This document shows, in pieces, positions 56,155 through 64,000 of a stretch of DNA of 64,000 bases. The notes under the pieces were generated by a model. The model was not told where the DNA came from, searched no databases, and worked only from the letters and a program-made list of their open reading frames with translations. The position numbers were made by a program, and so were the translations under genes. The DNA is from Ctenosaura bakeri. Its lineage: Eukaryota; Chordata; Lepidosauria; Squamata; Iguanidae. Numbering within the stretch: position 1 is the stretch's first letter; each line of letters opens with the position of its first letter. Location of the stretch: contig CAOLHI010000395.1 in NCBI GenBank assembly GCA_948474755.1, positions 868,001-932,000 of the forward strand. Direction: 5' to 3'.

Positions 56155-56348
56155 CCCAGGGTTCAAATCCCCACTCAGTCATGGAAACCCACTGGGTAGC
56201 CTTGCTAAAGTCACATTATCTCAGTCCCTAAGGAAGACAAAACCAAGCCCTCTCTGAACAAATCTTGCCAGGAAAACCCCATGATAAACTCTCCTTAGCA
56301 TTGCTAGAAGTCATAAACGACTTGAAGGCACAGAGCAAAAACAAAGTG
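56155..56348 (+). mobile_element. Sauria-type SINE, head missing
   Basis: GTTCAAATCCCCACTCAGTC, GAAACCCACTGGGTAGCC, TGAACAAATCTTGCCAGG, AACCCCATGATAAACTC and the tail GAAGTCATAAACGACTTG plus AAAAACAAAG. The tRNA head is absent. Confidence 0.88.
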
Positions 56349-56349
56349 T

Positions 56350-57415
56350 GTTGCCGCATTCCCTTCACCAGTAATGCATTAGAAAATTTAAGGAAGAAAA
56401 CCTTTTGTGAAACCTCTTGAACAAGAAGGACATTGTTAAGAGAGAAACCAGCAGGTAGTTTCACCCCCTCATACTGTTGCTGTGCTAGTGTTATTATTAT
56501 TTTCATTTTGAAGAGGCTGTGCTGGGGAAAATAAAGGAATTGATTTGGCAGGCATCCCTGGCACAGTGTCCTTCCATTAGAAAGAACCTAGAGCTCGTGT
56601 AAGTTTGAACTAGTGCAATCCTGTGCAGCACAAATTACCAAACACCTATGCGGTTTGTCATTCTTGATTGCCCTTAACAGAGCAAATAAGGAAGCAGGAG
56701 AAGAACCTGTTGTCCTGCCTAGTGCATCAACAAGGCAATAACTTAATGAGACGTCAGTTCGAGAAGCTATTTCCTCTGTCTCATTTGCCTCAATACTTCT
56801 CCTGGATGGAGCGCCAGGAAGTGATTATATGAGAGGTAAACCCATGAATAAGCAACAAGAGGTCATCAGGAAGATAGGTTTGAGTTGTGTAACGGTTAGT
56901 GAAGAAAAATCTCTCTCCTAGAAAAGGGTTTCCCAACATTTGAAAAACCCTGCTGGGAAAAATTATGCGGGAGTGAGATTTTATTTTTTCCACAGTTTTG
57001 CCCTGGTATTTTCCACAGTTTTGCCCTGAAGTGATCCAGGACATAATTCTATACAGAAATGTACATTTCTCCCCAGATAAAAGCTCTCTCTCTCCCCCCA
57101 TAATTCTCTCTTTTTCTTTTTCTCTTTCTCTTTCATTTATTTTATTTATTTACTCTTCTCCCAACACAGAACTCATTGCTTTGCTCAGGAAATATGTTTT
57201 ATGCACTCTGAATAGGGTTCTGAACACAACAAAAAGTACATTTCTGCACAGACTTGTTCACAACATTCAAATAAGGAGAGAAACCTGCACACACACACAC
57301 ACCAATTCAGTGATGATCCATTCAGACACATGGGAACACACTGCATTCCAGTGAAGAGATTATTTTTCTTTCTGGTCCAGGGATAACAATCTTGACTTGA
57401 TTCATCCTCATTTGG
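56350..57415. other. Unannotated non-coding stretch
   Basis: CT-rich tracts lie near 57084-57165. No gene or named repeat was recognised. Confidence 0.4.
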
Positions 57416-57418
57416 TGA

Positions 57419-57419
<1 letters not shown>

Positions 57420-57470
<51 letters not shown>

Positions 57471-57482
57471 TATTTATTTATT
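57420..57482. repeat. (ATT)n/(ATTT)n microsatellite
   Basis: About sixteen ATT units, then ATTT units, followed by CCCGCCTCTCCATATGGATC. The flank matches 47.78 kb, so the tract is probably the tail of a minus-strand retroelement. Confidence 0.95.
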
Positions 57483-57553
57483 CCCGCCTCTCCATATGGA
57501 TCGAGGTGGCGAACAACTTACAAATAGCATGTATTTCAAAACATTTCTATACA
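57483..57553 (-). mobile_element. Retroelement 3' end, unassigned
   Basis: The minus strand reads GTTCGCCACCTCGATCC, TATGGAGAGGCGGGAAT, then the ATT tail. A similar piece is at 47.78-47.83 kb. It resembles a reptile LINE or SINE 3' end, family unknown. Confidence 0.5.
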
Positions 57554-57690
57554 TGCCCCCAACAAGCTGGGTACTCATTTTACCGACCTGCGAAAGGATG
57601 GAAGGCTGAGTCAATCTTGGAGCCGGGCAGGATCGAACTCACAACCTTGTGGCTTGCAGTACTGGCATTTAACCACTGTGCCACCAGGGC

Positions 57691-57696
<6 letters not shown>
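57554..57696 (-). mobile_element. tRNA-derived squamate SINE (second family)
   Basis: CCCCCAACAAGCTGGGTACT, ACCGACCTGCGAAAGGATGG, AGCCGGGCAGGATCGAACTC and GGCATTTAACCACTGTGCC match the copy at 54.8 kb closely. The 3' part is lost at the left. Confidence 0.88.
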
Positions 57697-57721
<25 letters not shown>

Positions 57722-57741
57722 TATTATTATTATTATTATTA
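57692..57741. repeat. (CAT)n(ATT)n microsatellite
   Basis: About nine CAT units followed by seven ATT units. Confidence 0.95.
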
Positions 57742-58004
57742 ATTTTCTCACCCACTAGTTTCCAAGGCTTTGGAAGGGACAGAACATACTTTAAAATGCA
57801 ATATATAACTAAAAACACATAAAAACCATATAAACTCATAAAACTAGATTAAAACACAGCCTGTACATATTAACATCTTCTCTTAAGAATATGCCAATTT
57901 AAAATTCATAGTTCAAATGAGGATATGGAGCACACAGCAGCAGCAAACACCACCCTCATTCAGCAACAAAAACATTCCAATACTAAATAAAAAGCTGACT
58001 GTGA

Positions 58005-58202
58005 ATGTAGTTGCTGCTGTTGTGTGCCCTCAAATCATTTCCAACTTATGGGGACCCTAAGATGATCTCTCGCGGGGTTTTCTGGAGCTGAGAACATGTG
58101 ATGCACAAAAGAACATGTGATGTACCCAGTGGATGTCCATGGCTGAGCGGGGAATCGGACCTGGTCTCCAGGGCCATAGTCACACATTCAAACCACTATG
58201 GA
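58005..58202 (-). mobile_element. Sauria-type SINE
   Basis: GTTGCTGCTGTTGTGTGCCC, ATTTCCAACTTATGGGGACC, CATGGCTGAGCGGGGAATC and AAACCACTATGGAC are in minus-strand order. The middle contains a local direct duplication of AACATGTGATG (about 58093 and 58112) that replaces normal SINE sequence. Confidence 0.88.
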
Positions 58203-58354
58203 CACTATCAGAGGAGAAAATAGAGAGGGCAAGTTTGTAGGGGAAAAAAATGGTTTCAGTTCATTGAGTAGCTGAAAAATAAAGGCAGACTCTGGAAAGT
58301 TCCATTGCATCACCAGAAATTTTGGAATAATCTGCTGATAAAACAACTTTATTT

Positions 58355-58853
58355 GGCCCTTTCCGCATGAGGAAATTAAGACCGGCCAATGTGTCTTGCA
58401 ACGGAGGTCGTCTGCACCTTGGAGCGGACTAGGTTCAGATTATTTACCTTTGTTCCACACCTAAGTCTGATTAAATGCGCCCCCAAGTGGTCCTCGAGCG
58501 CGCTATTTGAAAAACGGAAGAAAATGGTTTTTCAATTTTCCAAATCTCACCAATTCATACTTTCACAGTGGTGCAGATGCGCACATTCGCACCAATGCGA
58601 CCTGGTGATCAGCGGAGGGTGGACTGTGAGTGTGGTCAGCTGCAGTGGTTGGTCTGGCCCAACAAACGACAGGAAGCTGCCATTTTCTCATCCTCAGAGT
58701 GCAGATCTATGACCTCGCACTGCTCCAAATCGGCATGGAACATACAGAGTAGCCCTGCAGAAGGACATAAGGGAAAGTCCTCCTTGGTTCGAGCCCAGAA
58801 GAAGTGGTAAGAAATGGCACGAAGCAATTCATTAGCCTTGTGTGGAAAGGGCC
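58355..58853 (+). mobile_element. Family C Harbinger-like MITE, 499 bp, clear TSD
   Basis: The termini GGCCCTTTCCGCATG and TGTGGAAAGGGCC are flanked by TTT on both sides (58352-58354 and 58854-58856). The left part aligns with C at 21.3 kb (GAGGTCGTCTGCACC, GAGCGGACTAGG, GTGGTGCAGATGCGC). The hairpin region (58506-58535) is degenerate. It is longer than the other copies at the right end. Confidence 0.9.
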
Positions 58854-58859
58854 TTTGTC

Positions 58860-59990
58860 TCTGAGTGCTCTTCTAGTTAGTTCTACTAGATCAGACATTG
58901 CAAGAACCCTGTATGTTTGCTCACAATATTTATGTACTAATAGCTTGCATCATCTGTTGGCAAGTTGCCCTTCTTGATGTATTGTTAAGGATGTTTTCAA
59001 TGAACAATAAGAAATAACCCAAAGAGTTTGGGGGCATTTTCATGACTGATTTCTGCACATTTTTGTTAATGCACAAACTTAAAACTTTGATAATTCCTGC
59101 CTTGTTGCCTGGACTATTTAAAAAGTAGCAAAATAAGATATATTATTTGCATCTTCTTGGACAATCAGCTGTTCCCTTTCCGTGAATGCTTAACTACACA
59201 AACGGAGCAGGTACTAGTTTGGTGCAGGAACATTTTATGCAAATTGGAGAAGAGACATTTTTTTAAAAAAAAAAATGCTTATTGTCTCAATCTCCACTGG
59301 AGACAAAACCTCTGGAAGGGTTTAGAGGATTCCCAATAGGTGGTGTGGATATGGGAGACATGTTGAGATTGCCTGCGTCAACCAAAATCTCTCCGGCTGC
59401 AAGATTGTTATTTTTTATTTTTTGCATTCCTGTTCTAACAGCAGTGATTCAGCAGGGACACAAACAAAGGTCTTTCCCATTGCATGCTCGCTAATCCTTT
59501 CGACACACATCCCAGAGACTGGCCCAGGAGCCTTCTGCCTGAAGTTGTGTTTTCTATCACAGTCTTATGGCCGTTTCCTGTATAGCAAGAGCAAATTGAA
59601 ATGTTCAGTCCCTTCTCTGTTTTGCAGATGATTCACAGATGGAATGTTCATCAGAATAGCTGATATGTTATCCAGGTATGTCCCTCTATGTAGTCCAAAT
59701 GACAACATCTGTGACCAAGAATGAATTATTGGAATGTCTCAAGACATGCAGACATAGTAAAGGGGGAACCCTAGAAGAAGGAGACTTCAATACAAAAATA
59801 ATCCAATAGGAACAGTCCCAAAGCCCTGGACTGTTAACTGGTTGTAGGGGGAGAGAGTGAAAACTGGGATTTGTGCAATTGAGCATCTTGGAAAAGGCAT
59901 GGCTAACCAGGATTACAAATCTAATATATAAAAGTCAAAGTTTGTGAGTTTGTGTCAGGCAGGCAGAGACGTCATAGGATTGGCTGCCTG
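58860..59990. other. Unannotated non-coding stretch
   Basis: No gene recognised. A short TTATGCAAATTGG segment near 59236 may be a family D trace. Confidence 0.4.
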
Positions 59991-59995
59991 AGAAG

Positions 59996-60077
59996 ATCCT
60001 ATGGAATCCTGGGGTTTGCAGTTTAGGGAGGGACCTTTAGAATTCTCAGCCAGAGAGCTCTTGGGCCTCAGTCAACT
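59996..60077. mobile_element. Family A MITE, central fragment
   Basis: TCCTATGGAATCCTGGGGTT, GCAGTTTAGGGAGGGACC and AATTCTCAGCCAGAGAGC are the left arm and spacer of family A. Both termini are absent. Confidence 0.8.
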
Positions 60078-60079
60078 GT

Positions 60080-61735
60080 GTCTGTCTTGAATAGGTCAGT
60101 TGCTATGAAAATGAGGCCAGCAGCAAGGAGGAGGACAGTGTATTCCCTCAAGAACCCAACCTCTGTATGTTAATAACTCTGAATACAGACTGGATTGGGA
60201 AATATGGGGAAAAGTTACAGGTACTGGACAAGACAGTTTGGGGAATCAGAGGCACAAGATCTCAAATCTTTCTAACAAGTATTAACTATGAGAAAATAAA
60301 ATCCTGGGCAACACCAAGTATATATACTAGTACACTATAATGTAAGAGGAGCAAAGGAAAAAAAATCCAATGAAAAATAGGGATCTTAACTGACTCATTC
60401 TCTCTCTCTCTCTCCTCCCTCCCCAGGTGTGTGGGTATACGTGTGTGCATATATGTGTGTGTATTGAAGTATCTTGCCACATTGTTTTTCCCCCCTCCTC
60501 CTCCTCCTCCTCCTCCTCCTCCTTCTTCTTCTTCTTTAATGTAATTCTGATTCCAAGGATCACTGCCCCCTTACACACTCTATTACATATCACTGAAGAC
60601 TCCACTGTGCTTGGTACATTCATTTACTCTGCAACAGCCTGTCCTCCGGAAGCCGAGGGGGTGTTTTTTATTTGGATTAAAGATATAGTGAAACACATAG
60701 CTGTCCTACAGTTTTATTAACACTCTGAAATATACCTCAGCAACCACAGTGTGTCAAATGACAGGGTGTGCACTGCATGGTGCCTTAACGTTTACGTGCA
60801 TGCATTTCAGAGAGATCGGAATCGCAAGCAAAATGCTTCCACTCCCTGTGCAAGTATTTAACTTCTGCAGCAGCCTTGCCCAAACTGGTACACTCCAGCT
60901 GTGTTAGCCTTCACATCTGGAAGGTACCAATTTGGGGAAGGATGATTTAGAAACTCCAGAGAAAGCACTTAATAATAGTGGCCAAACTATTGCATTTTCT
61001 CCTTTCCAGTAATGACTTGCTCATCATATGTCAACAAATGGGGCACAACTGGACACCCTTTTGCATAGAATCTGCGGGTGTTCATTCATAACTAGAGATT
61101 ATGAATTAATCTAGAAACAAGGGTAGAACCTTGTTAGTGTCTCATATATGCACAAGTTCCCCTATGAAGCTGGCTGGACATTTTTTTTATCTGATGTGGA
61201 ACATCGATATTCAGTACAAGGCTGTGGAGATGGACTTGGGCCATTGCTCACCCAATCACAAATATTTATGGATTATCAAAAGGACAATACTTTATCAATT
61301 TTTTAAACTTGACCTGCAGCAGAGCAGCAACCAGTTCACTGTATACCAAAGCACAGGTAATTCTATCACATCTTCAACACTTCAAGAGTGATCCACACTT
61401 AAATCCAAATCCAAACCACTAACGTGGTGTGCCTCTCACCAGCTATGGTCCAGAATGACTCCCCCTGCCCCAAGTCCTAAGGGAGGAAGCCAGTGAAGTC
61501 TAGCCCCAAATGTTGTTCCTTTCCAATGCCTGAATCCCAGGATCCAAAGGGCAAGTGCAGAGAACCCCTTTCACCAAAAAAGTCCTGCCCAAGGACTCTC
61601 TTCCCTACTTTACCTTGTCAACAAGTGACCTGTCAACATGCCAATGGAGATCATTCCATACCAATTAGACAATAATTTTAAATAATATCTCTTCCCCTGA
61701 AACATCTAAGACTACCAGACCCAATCAGTTTAAGA
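60080..61735. other. Unannotated non-coding stretch with simple repeats
   Basis: A CT tract lies near 60402-60415, GT-rich sequence at 60427-60463 and a (CTC/CTT)n tract at 60495-60536. No gene was recognised. Confidence 0.4.
60495..60536. repeat. (CTC)n(CTT)n microsatellite
   Basis: About nine CTC-type units followed by CTT units. Confidence 0.93.
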
Positions 61736-61739
61736 CACC

Positions 61740-61910
61740 ATTCAGTAGAAATTTAATTCTTCACTGAGTTTCTTTTTAAAGCAAGGAAGTAACTAATTTT
61801 AGCAATTTTCTTCCCACTTGAGAAGCTCATCAAAAGCCTCACAGCTTTCAAGGCCTATTTGCAAATTGGGACTTATTCTGTACAAGCGTTTCCCCTAAGT
61901 GCCATTGTAA
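61740..61910 (+). repeat. Family D arm copy
   Basis: TTAATTCTTCACTGAG, GTAACTAATTTTAGC, CACAGCTTTCAAGGCC and TTGGGACTTATTCTGTAC follow the order of the left arm at 46.4-46.6 kb. The motif block that normally follows is absent. Confidence 0.65.
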
Positions 61911-61914
61911 GTCT

Positions 61915-62140
61915 GTACAGGGCAGGCAAAAGACCTTCTCCCACACCGGCCAAAAGAGAGGCAGAGCTGGGTTAAACACCAACTCCACCACCACTGTGCA
62001 GGATCTAGAGGTAAGGATCACACTTTGCATATGCATAGCACATTCAAATGCACATTGCACACTGAGCATGCAGATGTACTTTTTATGCTGCATCTGCATG
62101 TGTACATTGAGTTCAGGGATACACATGCAATGTTACAAAT
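61915..62140. other. Non-coding segment with repeated TGCATATGCAT-type words
   Basis: Between 62024 and 62125 words such as GCATATGCATAG, CAAATGCACATTGCAC, CTGCATCTGCATGTG and CACATGCAATG recur. They form a small imperfect repeat cluster of unknown nature. Confidence 0.4.
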
Positions 62141-62146
62141 CACTGA

Positions 62147-62400
62147 GGCCCTTTCCTCATGAGGCTGGTGAATCAGTTCGTGGTGATTCTTACTGGATTT
62201 TCTGGGCTCGAAACAAGGCGGACTTTCCCTCATTTCCTTCCGCACAGTACTGCGTATGTTCCATTCTGATCCAGAGGAGTGCAAGTTCATGAATCCACCC
62301 TGCCTCTGCCGTTGCCCCCCACTTAACTGCAAATCCTGGTATTCCATAGGATGTTGAAAGTGGAATAACAGCACTATAACAGTGTAGTGCAGAATTGGCC
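62147..62400. mobile_element. Hybrid MITE: family C end joined to family A end
   Basis: The left 148 bases (62147-62294: GGCCCTTTCCTCATGAGG, TTCTGGGCTCGAAACAAGG, GGACTTTCCCTCATTTCC) are the complement of the right end of the C copy at 58.4 kb. The right part (62315-62400: ACTTAACTGCAAATCC, GTGGAATAACAGCAC, GTGCAGAATTGGCC) is the right half of family A. Both outer ends have the shared terminus, so the hybrid looks like a complete transposable unit. Flanks are TGA and CTG, not a clean duplication. Confidence 0.82.
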
Positions 62401-62457
62401 CTGGTCCCCAGAATCATAGAGTGAATGCTCAGATCACTACACCACACTGGCTCTTAT
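62401..62457 (-). mobile_element. Sauria-type SINE head fragment
   Basis: CTGGTCCCCAGAATCATAG and GATCACTACACCACACTGG form the head region on the minus strand. It starts exactly at the right end of the hybrid MITE. The left side of the MITE shows no SINE, so the rest was lost. Confidence 0.8.
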
Positions 62458-62459
62458 AC

Positions 62460-62748
62460 ATTTATACTCTGATATACATATATACTTATACATTTATAGG
62501 TATCTTACACACTGATAAAGACACACTTTTCTAAAGTGGCTCAAATCCTTTCTCCTTTTCCAAGTGACTCTCTCTGTAGTGAATGCTTATTACATTGCTA
62601 ATATGAAACAGCAATGTGGAAATTATCTCTTATCTGGTTTTCAATCCATTTTTATGGACTTCTAAACTGAACAAATCACAGGAAGGAGTATAAATTTAGA
62701 AACATTTTCCAGGACTGCTAATGCTTTCTATTCCCAGTTCAGTTTTGA
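62460..62748. other. Unannotated non-coding stretch
   Basis: AT-rich. No feature recognised. Confidence 0.35.
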
Positions 62749-62751
62749 ACT

Positions 62752-62759
62752 TCTTTTTT

Positions 62760-62815
<56 letters not shown>

Positions 62816-62825
62816 TTTTTTTTTT
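62752..62825. repeat. (CTTT)n microsatellite
   Basis: About 14 CTTT units with T-rich ends. Confidence 0.96.
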
Positions 62826-62829
62826 GGAG

Positions 62830-64000
62830 AAGTGTCTATATTTACTGTTCTTTCTCTGCTGATATTCATCTCACTCTGAAAGTGCAATTATGTGGTGGGC
62901 TTTCTCGAAGCTTGTAAGTGCCACAACAATCTTTATTGACCTTTCTGGGAGAAGAACCCATCTTGGTTTAGTAAGCGATAAATCTCGGGGTTGAAACATG
63001 TCAGGTTTAATCTTTAGTGTAATCAATTAAGCTCCCAGGTTGAAATGAGGAAGATTCTGTACAGATGGAAGTTCACACAGGAACCTCTCTTAGAGCTTTA
63101 TATATATATTCAGCAGAATTAATTGGCAAAGCTCAGCTGAACCTGAAGTTCAGCGCTTTAGGTTTCAGGTGGCTGCAGTGGTGGAATTGCATATTTGAAC
63201 ACTCCTTCAGGGGATTCAGCAAATGCAAATGGAAAGAGTTGCTACCATCCTGTATTGTAGTGATGGATTTGTAACCTAAAGTTATGGATTTATAGATGCT
63301 CTGTATTAATTTATACAGTGGCCCCTCAACATTTGTGAGGGTACAGGGTGCAGAACCCATGCAAAAGTGGGGGAAAACATGAATAACATCCCTTGTGATC
63401 CCCCTCTCATTCCTCTTTGAAGATCCCCTTCCCATTCTTTTGCCTCTTGTCCCAGCGCTGCCGGGGGGGGGGGGAGACAAGGTAAAGAGCTTACCAGTAC
63501 TTTCCCATCAAATGGAGAAAAGTGGAACTCTGACTTCTGGTGTTCTAGCTACTTCCAGTCACCATCTTGAGAAAGGAGATTTCTCCTAGAGGGAAGAGGT
63601 AAGAGCAAAAAGAGCACCTGAGTAATCAGTGGCCATTACACAGCAGAATGCGCAGTCATGTGGCAGAGAGGACATGCCTCCAGCAGTGGGAGGGGGGCTT
63701 TGCTGACCCAAAAGGAAAAAAAATCCATTTTAAACACAGGCCTAGCAAGCCTGGGACAGAGAATGGGGTGAGGGGGGAGGCAAACACATGCTTAGTGAAT
63801 AAGCAAACTCATGAAGCTCAACCCTGTGAATGTGGAAGGAGGACTGTACTACAGATTTACAACTGTGGCACTATTGCCATGCTTGTAAATGTCCCTCCAA
63901 ATCCCACCTGAAACTCCGGGGAACCACTCTTAGTGCTGGAGTTCCATTCTGCTGGCAATTGGGGATTATGTTTCCACCCCCTCCCACCAGCAAGTGAGGC
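62830..64000. other. Unannotated non-coding stretch
   Basis: A G-run lies near 63463-63475. The last kilobase is GC-richer and has longer open frames (63133-63480 minus and 63648-63911 plus) that show no recognised domain. Confidence 0.4.

Noticed and set aside
63133..63480. 115-codon minus-strand frame
   Set aside because: It starts in a G/C run (MSPPPPG) and has no family resemblance. Treated as chance.

Overview
The window looks like non-coding nuclear DNA from a squamate reptile, most likely a lizard. The evidence is the repeat content: tRNA-derived Sauria-type SINEs with a Bov-B-like (CAA)n tail, a 5'-truncated Bov-B LINE whose reverse-transcriptase C-terminus is still readable, CR1 LINE 3' ends, a Penelope-like inverted terminal repeat, hAT elements with 8-bp target-site duplications (TSDs), and many simple-sequence tracts. 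Base composition is AT-rich and no bacterial-type gene organisation is present. I cannot place it to species. I found no convincing protein-coding gene, tRNA, rRNA, CRISPR array or operon. Two short exon-like segments (10452-10562 and 40219-40377) are reported at low confidence. The window reads as intergenic or deep intronic sequence.

The dominant signal is a set of three MITE families, named A, B and C here, that differ inside but share one terminus (GGCC-TTTCYGCAC) and 3-bp TSDs (TAA, TTA, TAG, TGA, ATA, TCT, TTT). Both traits point to mobilisation by one PIF/Harbinger-type transposase, which is not encoded here. Family A (about 120-200 bp, an almost complete palindrome) has about 18 copies or fragments spread over the whole window. 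Family B (373-432 bp, with a conserved internal hairpin) has four, at 7.9, 12.3, 25.5 and 29.1 kb. Family C (456-499 bp, with a different internal hairpin) has three full copies, at 21.3, 48.7 and 58.4 kb. A hybrid at 62.1-62.4 kb joins a C end to an A end.

Region by region. 0-10 kb: AT-rich sequence, SINE and CR1 relics, an A element split by a 207-bp hAT MITE, and two relics of a fourth family, D, rich in GCAGAAAA-type motifs. 10-20 kb: a SINE, a B element, a perfect-palindrome A element, a LINE-like relic and a 767-bp hAT element with a perfect 8-bp TSD. 20-32 kb: (GGAA)n, CR1 split by a C element, a second near-perfect A palindrome, a 76-bp tandem duplication, two B elements, CR1 ends and a Penelope-like head-to-head repeat carrying decayed hammerhead-ribozyme motifs. 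32-46 kb: mostly unique AT-rich DNA with scattered A elements. 46.27-48.42 kb: a 2.15-kb structure bounded by two 343-bp inverted arms of family D. 48-64 kb: C elements, SINEs, and the Bov-B/SINE pair enclosed by a roughly 100-bp inverted duplication that also provides the empty site for an A element inserted in its right arm, followed by many microsatellites.

Most longer open frames fall inside these repeats and are not genes. Family names rest on remembered consensus features, not on a database search.
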